A DNA stretch of 64,000 nt from Chitinophaga sp. HK235 (GTDB taxonomy: Bacteria > Bacteroidota > Bacteroidia > Chitinophagales > Chitinophagaceae): NCBI RefSeq assembly GCF_018255755.1, contig NZ_CP073766.1, positions 248,001-312,000 on the forward strand, read 5' to 3'. A program made the position numbers and the translations under genes. Under the pieces are notes generated by a model. It was given only the letters and a program-made list of their open reading frames with translations, was not told the origin of the DNA and made no database searches. This document shows positions 49,001 to 61,000 of the stretch, piece by piece. The first letter of the stretch is position 1; each line of letters starts with the position of its first letter.

Positions 49001-52000
49001 TAGGTAGCCCTGTAGCCAATCGTCATTACAGTGAATTGGCGGATGTTATCGGTTTCTTCGTGAATACGCTGGTATTGCGGGAAGAGATAGATCCGGAGCA
49101 AAGATTGACAGATTTTATCCGTCAGGTAGGATCTTCAGTGGTTACCGCCCAGCTGCATCAGGACCTTCCGTTTGAAAAACTGGTGGAAGAGCTGAAAGTA
49201 GCACCGGACGCTTCCCGTCATCCTATTATACAGGTAATATTTGACGGACATAACTTTAATGGACGGAATATACCCGAAGATAATCAGCTCATCTTGCCAT
49301 ATAGCAGGCAATCTGAGTATAGAACAGCAAAATTTGATCTTGCTGTGATGATCAGTGATAACGAGGAAGAGATCCATGGCGCATTTAACTACGCCACGAG
49401 CCTGTTTGAAGAACGAACGATAGCCGGTTATATTGATACTTATAAGGAAATTTTAAGTCAGCTGTCTACCCTTGTGAAAACCAGTGATCAACAAATAAAA
49501 TCATTGCGTTACGTAGAAGCGGCGGCGTATGATAAAATCAAACATCAGCAAAACAACACAGCTAGCCTATATCCCACTACAGCTACCATCCATGGACTGT
49601 TTGAATCTCAGGCGGCGCTGATACCAGACCAGCCTGCCATCGTATGTGGTGACAACAAACTGACCTATCGTGAACTGAATGAACAGGCCAACCAGCTGGC
49701 AGCCTACCTGAAGAAAAATTTTGATGTTCAGCCGGATGATCTGATCGTACTGTGTATGGAGCGTTCAGCAGATATGCTGATAGCGGTGCTGGCTATCCTC
49801 AAGGCAGGAGCTGCCTATGTGCCGGTGGATGTTTCTCATCCTGATGACAGATTACATTATATTATCAGCGACACCCGTACCAAAGTGGTACTGAGCAACG
49901 AACAACATACGGAACGTATCAAATCACTGACTGAGGGACTCTCCTTAAAGGTACTCAATACAGGAGATATTTATTTCCAGACCGGGCTGTCAGTAAGGTA
50001 TAGTGGAGAAAATGCCGGTATTGCAGTTGATCCTTCGCAGCTGGCCTATGTAATCTATACCAGTGGTACAACAGGCCGTTCCAAAGGCGTGATGGTAGAA
50101 CACCGGAATGTGGTCAATTATCTGTTCAACGTACAGGATGTCTTACCGGAAGATCTAACCCGTGTTGATTTTTCCGGGAATTTATCTTTTGATCTATCGG
50201 TAACGACTACCCTGTATCCATTGTGTTTTGGTAAATGCCTGTATATTTTTGAAGGTAGTATAACCGATGTGGCAGCCTATGAGCAACACTTGATCACTCA
50301 CGGTATTGAGCTGGTGAAGAGTACACCCGCGTACCTGTCGCTGCTGAATAACCCCGAAGTGCAGGTGAAGACGGCAATAGTAGGAGGTGAGAAGTTGTTG
50401 CGTCACCAGATCAGCAGAATACTTTCCAGCTTTACGACTATCATTGACGAATACGGTCCAACAGAAACCACAGTAGGAGCTACTTATTATCGTATAGACG
50501 ATACTGTTACAACGTTTTCTATCGGCAAAGCTTACCATCATTACAGTATTTATGTGCTGGACGATCAGCTGAGGCCAGTACCAGCCGGGGCTATCGGAGA
50601 GCTTTACATAGGCGGAGCCGGAGTGTCGCGTGGGTATCTGAATCAGCCTGAATTGACCCGTGAACGTTTTATCGGAAATCCCTTTGGCAGTGGTTATCTG
50701 TATAAGACCGGCGATGCGGTAAGATACCTCCCTGATGGTAATCTGGAATACATTGGTCGTACGGACTTCCAGGTGAAAGTTCGTGGTTACCGTATAGAAC
50801 CGGGTGAGATAGAACACCGGTTGACAGCCTATCCTGGCATTACGGATGCAGTGGTGCTGGCAAGGGAGCAGGCAGCGGGCGTTCATTACCTGGCTGGTTA
50901 TTATGCATCGGCAACAATACCGGATGAACAGGCATTACGTGACTATCTGGCCAGTTATCTGCCTGAATATATGATTCCGTCTGTGCTGATGCGGCTGGAT
51001 GCCTTGCCGCTGACGGCTAATGGGAAGCTGGACCGCCGTGCCTTACCAGATCCTGCGTTTGCAGGGCAGGGTGGTTATGAAGCACCGGCCAATGCGATGG
51101 AGAAACAATTGTGTGCTGTATTTGGCGAAGTCCTGGAAATGGACGCAGGCAGCATAAGCGTGACCGATGACTTCTTCCGTTTGGGCGGTAACAGTATTCT
51201 TGCCATCCGTCTGGTCAACCGGCTGAATGCCCTGTTGGGCACAAAAACAGGCGTGGCAGCAGTGTTTAACAGCCGCACCATCCGCAAACTTTCAGCAGCA
51301 TTGCAGGAGGGTACCGGTGATCATGTGAAGATTACCGTCCCGGTTATTACTTCTCCCGAAGAACAATTGTTGTCTTTTGCCCAGGAGCGTTTATGGTTTA
51401 TTGAGAATTATGAAGGCGGCAGCAATGCCTATAACATACCGCTGGCACTGAAGTTACAGCCACAGGTGAACACAGACAACCTGTTACAGGCGCTACGGGC
51501 AGTCATTCATCGTCATGCGGTACTAAGAAGCCTGATCAAAATGAATGCTGATGGAGAAAGTTATCAGATAACACCTGACGAAAGTCTGTATCCCGTAGAG
51601 ATAGAAATGTATGCATTAAGTGATCAGGATTCACTGGATGAAATAATAAGCATCAATGCCCGCCACATTTTCAGGCTGGATGAAGAATACCCTGTAAAAA
51701 TAGGATTATATGTACTCGGCACAGAAGAACGTTGCCTGAACATCGTCTTGCATCATATTGCATTTGATGGCTGGTCTACGGAAATCCTCTTGCGTGACTT
51801 ATTGAATTATTATAACTATTACGAAACACTTGCGGCCGGAGAAGCTGTAGCGACAGAAAAATATCTGCCTGCACCATTGCCTTTGCAGTATAAGGATTTT
51901 GCTTTATGGCAGCGGCATTATCTGAAAGATGCAGTACTGGAGAAACAATTGTCATACTGGAGGGATAAATTATCCGGCTATGAAACGCTGCATCTGCCGA

Positions 52001-55000
52001 CAGACAAACCCCGTCCTGCCTACATCAATTATACCGGGGCGGATATTTCCTTTACGCTGGATAAAGCCACCAGCGATGGATTACGGGTCCTCTCCCGGAA
52101 CCAGGAAGTAAGTATGTACAGTGTACTGCTGAGTGGCTATTACCTGTTGCTGGGCGCTTACAGCAATCAAAGGGATATCGTATTGGGCAGCCCTGTGGCC
52201 AACCGCCACTACAGCGAAATTGCGGATGTTATCGGTTTCTTTGTCAATACACTTGCCCTGAGAGAAGAAATAGATCCTGAACAACGGATAACAGACTTCA
52301 TCCGTCAGGTGAGTGAATCCGTGATAGGAGCCCAGCTGCATCAGGACCTGCCGTTTGAGAAGCTGGTGGACGAATTGCAGGTAGAGCCTGATATGTCGCG
52401 TCATCCTGTATTCCAGACAACTTTCAGTATTCAGCATTTTGGTGGTAATGGCCCTGATACGTCGGGCCTGTTTGCTCCCTACGGAGCCAGTGGCTATTAT
52501 AAAGTCGCTAAATATGATCTGAGCGTTATACTGGATGATAGCAGTGAAATGATCACGGGTGCTTTTAACTACGCCCTGAGCCTTTTTGAAGCCACTACGA
52601 TTGAAGGATATATTAGCACCTATAAGGAAATTTTACGTCAACTGGCGCTTGCCGGAAAAGAACTGCAGATAAAATCACTGCGTTATCAGCCGGCAACAGA
52701 ACGTACGGCGATGTTGGCTGAATGGAATAACCCATTACAAACGTTCCCGGTAGACAAGCCCGTTCACCGGCTGTTTGAAGAGCAGGCTGCTGCTCATCCT
52801 GAGCGGACTGCTGTTGTTTTTGAAGATGTACAATTGTCTTATGGAGAGTTAAATACCCGTGCTGATGAACTGGCAGCATATATACGTTACCGTTATCAGC
52901 TGAAACCGGATGATCTGGTAGGTATCTGCCTGGACCGCTCCGAGCATATGCTGATAGCCATCCTCGCGGTGCTCAAGGCCGGCGCTGCCTACGTGCCCAT
53001 GGACCCTGCTTATCCTGAAGAAAGAATCACCTATATCCTGTCAGATACGGGAACGAAAGTGGTGTTAACCAATGAAAAACAGGTGTCGCGGCTCTCAGCT
53101 CTGTCGGCGGAAATTACCGCTGAAGCTATTGACCATCGGCACTTTGTGTCCGAACAGCCTGTATTGCCTCCTGTGGTAACCGCACCAGAACATCTGGCTT
53201 ACGTGATTTATACCAGCGGTACTACCGGTCAGCCCAAAGGTGCGATGATTGGGCATCGCAATGTTGCCCGCCTGTTCCATGCCACAGCGGCCTGGTATCA
53301 TTTTGATACTACTGATGTCTGGACTTTGTTCCACTCCGTAGTATTCGACTTCAGCGTATGGGAGATATGGGGAGCTTTGTGTTACGGTGGTAAGCTGGTG
53401 GTTCCGTCAACGGAACAAACTAAAGATCCTTCCCTGTTCTACGACTTGTGTGAGCGGGAAGGCGTGACGGTGCTGAACCAGACACCGGGTGCTTTTTATC
53501 AGTTCATCGCAGCGGCACAACAGAAAGCTAGTCGCTTGACACAACTGCGATATGTGATCTTTGGTGGTGATGCACTGAACCTGGCACAGCTGAAACCCTG
53601 GTACAACCTGTATGCCGATGATGCCCCACAGCTGATCAATATGTATGGCATCACGGAAACAACGGTCCATGTGACCTGGAAGGCGCTCAGCGCAGCTGAA
53701 CTGGACAAGGGCTCTCTGATCGGCCGTGTGATCCCTGATCTGCAGGCATACGTGCTGAATGAATACCTGGAGCCGCTTCCACAGGGAGCGGTAGGAGAGC
53801 TGTATGTAGGAGGTGCCGGCGTATGCCGTGGTTATTTAAACCTGCCATCGCTGACGGCTACACGCTTTATCAAGGATCCGTTTACCGGTGGTAATGCAAG
53901 GCTTTATAAAACCGGCGACCTGGTAAGGCAACTGTCTAATGGCGAACTGGAATATATCGGCCGTGCTGATTTTCAGGTGAAGATCAGAGGTTATCGTATA
54001 GAACTGGGCGAGATAGAACACCGCCTGGCCAGCTATCCCGGCGTAAAACAAGCCGTGGTGCTGGTGAAAGAACAGGTGGGCAACAAATACCTCGCCGGCT
54101 ACTATGTAGCTGATGAGGCTTTGGATCATGAATCCATGCTGGAATATCTGGGTTCTTATCTGCCTGAATATATGTTGCCGGCGGCTCTGGTGCATCTGCA
54201 ACAATTACCGTTGACCATCAACGGGAAGCTGGACCGTCGCGCTTTACCGGAGCCGGTATTTACCGATAGCAATCATTACCGTGCCCCGGAGAATGATACA
54301 GAAGCCACGATGTGCGCCATCTATGGCCAGGTGCTGGGTATAGCCGGAGATAAGATAGGCGTAGATGATGACTTCTTCCGGCTGGGTGGTGACTCCATTG
54401 TGAGTATCCAGCTGGTGAGCCGTCTGCGTCAACAGGCCGGTATTCATATCACCGTAAAAGACATCTTCCGTTACCGTACCATTGCCTCGCTTTATACGAA
54501 TGTGATTGTCGCAGGTACTGCATCTGCAGTACAATTGGAAACAGAACAAGGCATCCTGTCCGGGGAAGTGCCACTGCTGCCAATACAGCGCTGGTTCTTT
54601 ACCAATGTCTCCAGTGGCCTGCTGCCGAAGTTTCAGCACTGGAACCAGTCTTTCCTGATCAATGTACCGGTACTGGATAGGACACTGCTGGAACGCACAC
54701 TGACAGTATTGCTCAATTATCATGACGGGCTGCGTTTACGCTATCGCCCTGACGGTACGCAATACTACAGTGAAGAAGCTACCAGCATAGACATCCGCCG
54801 CCTGGATATCAGTACCCTGGAGACACCTGAGGAACTGCATACTATACTGAGCTCCTGGCAGGCAGACTTTGACATCTACGGAGACCGGTTATTACAGGCC
54901 GGTTACCTGGAAGGCTACGCAGATGGGCGTGCCCGTCTTTTCCTGGCCATACATCACCTGCTGATAGACACCGTAAGCTGGCGTATGCTGATGGCAGATA

Positions 55001-58000
55001 TGGAACGTATTTACAATCATCTGTCAACAGTAACTACAACGGATACACGTTCACTGATAGAATGGTTGGGCCCCAAAGGTAGTAGCTACCGTCAGTGGGC
55101 AACGCTGATCTCCGGCTATGAGTTGTCTGTAACAGAACAGGAATACTGGTCTGATCTGTTGCCTGGAATAAAGGCAGGTAATGCCCTGCTGGAAAGCTTG
55201 TCTACACCCAATGTAAATGCTGCGTCCCTGTTGTTGGATACAGCATATACCGGCCGTTTGCTGCGTGAAAGTCACCATGTCTACAATACACAGATTAACG
55301 ATATTCTGTTAAGTGCTCTGGGTGTCGCACTCTCGCGCATTACGGGAGAAAAAAGTCATTATATATTGCTGGAAAGCCACGGCCGTGAGGCACTTTCGGC
55401 ATCGATTGATATTACGCATACCAGTGGCTGGTTTACTACCATGTACCCTGTAGAAATCACCAGCGAAAGCGATGACTATGGTGCACAACTGGTAACAGCT
55501 AAAGAAACCTTGCGTGCAATACCGGCTAACGGTATCGGCTATGGGATATTGACAAACTATGATCCTGAAGGATTACCTCGCATCAGTTTCAACTACCTCG
55601 GCCAGTTCGATGGACAGGAAAGTGCCGCTGGCAGCGGATGGCAGCTGACAGGGGAAAGCAGTGGCCGCACTATAGATGCCTCCAACGGCGATCATCACCT
55701 GATCAACATCAACGGATTGGTGATAGGGGGCCGTCTTCAGTTTAATATCTCCGGCAGCATAACAGCTGATCTGCTGACTACCCTGGCAGCACAGTATCAG
55801 CAGGTATTGGAAGACGTGATTGAATGGCTGGGCCTTGCATCGCGTACCTGGCTGACGGCCAGCGATACAGATAATATCGTCTCCAACGCCTGGTTATCGG
55901 TGTTGCAATCACAGCAGGAAGTGTCCGGCGTTTACCTGGCGGGCAGCCTGCAGGAAGGCTTTATCTATCATGCGTTGCATCAGGGAGAGGTGGATGATGC
56001 CTATCGTGTGCAACTGTCATGGGACTACCATAACGCCATCAACCCGGCCTTGCTACAACAGGCCTGGCAGTACGCACAACAGCGCTACAGTGCCCTGCGT
56101 CTGCGTTTTGCCTGGGAGCATGAGCTGGTGCAGATCATAGACCGCCATGGACATACTGACTGGCGTTACCTCGATATTAGCAATCAGGACAAAACCTCAC
56201 AGGAGGCTTACCTGAAAGAACTGATGGTACAGGACCGTACGTTGCCTTTCGACCTGTCAGCAGGTAACCTGTTCCGGATATACCTGGTGAAACGTGGAGA
56301 GCGTGAGTGGAGCAGTCTTTTCAGTAATCATCACGCCATACTGGATGGCTGGAGTATGCCATTGCTGCTCAACTACGTACATGTAGTATATCTGCAGTTG
56401 TTGAAAGGAGTACCAGTAGTGGTGCAGGAAGATCATAGTTATGCTGAAGCGCAGCGTTACCTACAGGAACACCGTCAGGATAATGAAGCCTACTGGACTG
56501 CTGCGGTTGGTCAACTGGAAGAGCAGGAAGACCTGAGCAACCTGCTGCGTGCAGATCAGCGCCATATCCGCTTATCGGATTATCGTCATATTCTGCAACC
56601 GGCGGAAAAGACATTGGTCATCAGCGGTGCCCGTTATGAGGCGCTGAAACGCCTGTGTGCTGCCAGTGGTATTACCCTCAATGCCGTGCTGCAATACTGC
56701 TGGCATCGTCAGCTGAGTCTTTACGGCAATACCCGTACAACTGTAGTGGGGATGACCGTCTCCGGCCGTAACCTGCCCATTAACGATATAGAACAATCCG
56801 TAGGTCTATATATCAACACACTGCCGGTAATTATGGAACACGGCGCTGGTAGCGTATTGTCGGCTATCAAACATTTACAGGCCCATATTGGTGAGGTGAA
56901 CAGCCGCAGCGATGTGAACCTGGGCAGGCTGCAACCTGGCGGTGAACGCCTGTTCAGCAGTCTGTTTGTATTTGAGAACTATCCGGTACCCACAGGAACG
57001 GAGGACGACGGAAGTGGGCTGTCCATTCAGCTGACTGGCAGTGTAGAAAAACTGGACTATCCGCTGGCCGTGGTGGCTGCAGAACGTGGCCAGGTAATCA
57101 GCCTGGAACTCAAATATGCAGCAGAGCTGTTTGATGAGGCTACCATAGCACAATTGCTTTCCGGCATGGAATTGGTCCTGGAACAACTAACAGCACATCC
57201 CGATATCGCGGCATCATCGCTGGTACATCTGCGCGAAGCGCAATACCAGCAAATGATCTTCGACTGGAACAATACTGCTCATGATTATCCTGCTGACAAA
57301 ACCATTCATCAGCTGTTTGAAGAACACGTGGCGTCCACTCCTGATGCCATTGCGCTGGTGTATGAAGATGTCCGTCTGTCTTATGCCGTACTGAATGCAA
57401 AAGTTAATCAGCTGGCTACGTATATGCGTACCCATTATGAGTTGAAGCCAGATGATCTGGTAGGACTATACCTCGACCGTTCGGAACAGATGGTGATAGC
57501 AATATTGGCAGTACTGAAATCCGGCGCTGCATATGTACCGATAGATATCGCTTACCCGGATGATAGAATTAGCTATGTTTTATCGGATACAGCAGCCCAA
57601 CTGGTGCTGACCAATGAGGTATATCAGCATAAACTAACACAGTTTACCACGGCAGCTGTTGTAGCAATAGATAACAACCTGTTTGTGCAAACGCTGGCCA
57701 CGTTTCCTGTCGACAATCTGTATCATATCAATACTGCAACCGACCTCGCTTATGTAATATACACCAGTGGTACCACAGGTATGCCCAAAGGCGTGATGAT
57801 AGAGCACCATAGCGTGAACCGCCTGGTGAGGAATGTAGGTTATGTTGATTTTACAACGGAGGATCATGTTCTCACCATTGCCAATTACGCTTTTGATGGT
57901 TCTGTACTTGAGATCTTCGGTGCACTGCTCAACGGTTGTCAGCTTGTGATCGCGCCTCAGGGGGCAGCACTGGATCTGCAACAACTGGAAAAACTGATGG

Positions 58001-61000
58001 TGCGGAACCAGATCACCATCAGCGTTTTCACTACTTCGTTGCTTCACCGCCTGATGGATGAAAAACTATCCTCCCTGTATCAGTTGAAATATATTATTGC
58101 CGGTGGTGAACAGTTGTCCTACATCCATGCTGCGGAATTCCTGGAACAGGCCAACACTGTAAAACTGGTTAACGCTTACGGACCTACGGAAAGTACTACC
58201 ATTGGAACAACCTATTTATCTAATAATTATCAGACATTATCTGCTACCATCCTGCCCATGGGTCGCCCTATGGAAAATACTGTAGCATATATACTGGATA
58301 ATGAGCTGCGGCCCGTGCCTGTTGGCGTGGCGGGAGAACTGTATCTGGGTGGAGCCGGTATTGCCCGCGGTTATCTGAAACGACCTGAGCTGACAACAGA
58401 ACGGTTTATCGCCAATCCTTTCTCTACAGAAAGCGAAAAACGGAAGGGAATAAATCAAAGGTTATATAAGACAGGAGACCTGGTAAAATTCCTGCCCGAC
58501 GGCAATATCGAATATATTGGTCGTACGGATTTCCAGGTGAAGCTGCGCGGTTATCGTATAGAGTTGGGCGAGATAGAACATCGTATCACAGGCTATCCTG
58601 GTATTAAACAGGCCGTCGTGTTGTTGAAGGAACAGGCCGGTGGCAATAAATACCTGGTTGGTTATTATGTGGCGGAAACAAACATCGATCATACGCTTTT
58701 GTTAAGCCATCTGGAAGCACAGCTGCCGGAATATATGGTGCCCACAGTATTGATCCCGCTGGAACATTTACCATTAACCGTTAATGGAAAATTGGACCGG
58801 CGCGCTTTACCGGATGCTATATTTACAAATGAACATCACTACCGTGCCCCTGAAAATGATATAGAAGCTGCATTGTGTGGTATCTATGGCGAGGTATTGG
58901 GAATAGCGTCAGATAAAATCGGGACTGAAGATGACTTCTTCCGGCTGGGTGGTAACAGTATCATGGCCATTCGCCTGATGAACCGGCTGAATACGGAATT
59001 GAATGCACAGATAAGTATATCCGGGATATTTACCTGCCGGACTATCCGTAAGCTTGCAGGTTACATACAGCATAGTGATGCTGAGCATGTAAGCATAACC
59101 ATTCCGGTTGTTACTGATGAGGAGCAGCAATTGCTGTCTTTTGCACAGGAGCGTTTATGGTTTATTGAAAATTATGAAGGGGGAAGCAATGCTTATAATA
59201 TACCGGTGACGCTCCGGCTACAGGAGCATGTGAATCCGGCAACACTACTGCAGGCTATACGGGCTGTGGTCAGCAGACATGAGATACTGAGAAGTTTGAT
59301 TAAGGTAAATGCTGAAGGAGACGGGTATCAGATGGTGCCTGATGAAAGTAAATATCCTGTAGCTATAGAGGAATATATGCTGAATGATCATGCTGCTCTT
59401 GCAGAAACAGTGGATATGAATGCCCATCATATATTCAGACTGGATGAAGAATATCCTGTGAGGATAAGGCTGTACACCCTTGCAACAGGAGAACGTTATC
59501 TGAACATGGTATTACATCACATTGCATTTGATGGATGGTCTACCGGTATTCTGTTGCGTGATTTGCTGAACTATTATCATTATTATGAATGCCATGAAGC
59601 CGGCGATATTATACTGGCAGAAAAATACCTGCCTGCGCCGCTACCCTTGCAGTACCGGGATTATGCCCTGTGGCAGCGTCGCTATCTGAAAGACGCGGTA
59701 CTGAATAAACAGCTGGATTATTGGAAAAATAAATTATCCGGTTATGAAACCCTGCATCTGCCAACTGACAAGCAGCGTCCGGAACATATTAACTATGAAG
59801 GAGCGGATGTGGGTTTTGTAATAGATAAGGCTGTAAGTGATAGATTGAGATTGTTGTCCCGAGAGCTGGAAGTGAGTATGTACAGTGTGTTGCTGAGTGG
59901 TTATTATCTCCTGCTGAGTACATATAGCAATCAGCAAGATATTTTAGTAGGTGCCCCTGTCGCGAATCGTCATTATGGAGAAATTGCAGATCTGATTGGT
60001 TGCTTCGTCAATACAATGGTATTGCGCGAGGAGATAGATCCGGAGCAGCGAATAACAGACTTTATCCGTCAGGTAGGTACTTCGGTAGTTGCTGCACAGT
60101 CGCATCAGGACCTGCCTTTTGAGAAACTGGTAGATGAGTTGCATATAGAACCGGATACATCCCGTCATCCGCTGTTTCAAACGGCTTTCAGTTTGGAGGA
60201 TTCCGATAATAATGAAGCCATTGGTAAGCTCTTCCTGCCTTATAATAATGCTGGCGGGTACAATATTGCCAAATATGACCTTACTGTTTTGCTCAAAGAT
60301 AGCGGGGAAGAGATATATGGAGCATTCAACTATGCAACGTCCTTATTTGAAGGAGAAACGATAACAGGTTTTGTCAATACTTATATCACTATTCTTGAAC
60401 AGCTGTCGGCCGGCGAGGATAGCCGGTTGAAGTCGCTGGTCTACTTGGACGAAGTGCAATATCAGCAGATGGTCATTGACTGGAATGATACTGTTGGTGA
60501 TTATCCTGTTGATAAAACTATTCATCAGTTGTTTGAAGAACAGGTGGCGGCCAGGCCAGACGCTACAGCTTTGGTATATGAAGGCGTTCGTCTGTCCTAT
60601 GCATCGCTGAATGCAAAAGCCAATCAGCTGGCTTCCTATATCCGTGACTGTTATAATTTGCAGCCTGATGATCTGGTGGTTTTATGTCTTGACCGATCAG
60701 AACACATGATAGTGGCTATACTGGCTGTGCTGAAAGCCGGAGCTGCCTATGTGCCGATAGATGCTGATTATCCAGATGACAGGATCGCTTATATTTTATC
60801 TGATACCGCCACCAAACTGGTACTGACTAATGAAGTGTATCAGCATAAACTGTCTCAGATCGCTACAGTAGCCGTTAGGTCAATAGACAGCGATGAACTG
60901 ATATCGGCTATAGCTGATCTTCCGGTGGATAATCTGCTGCATATTAATACTGCTGCTGATCTGACTTATGTGATGTATACCAGTGGTACTACCGGTGTCC

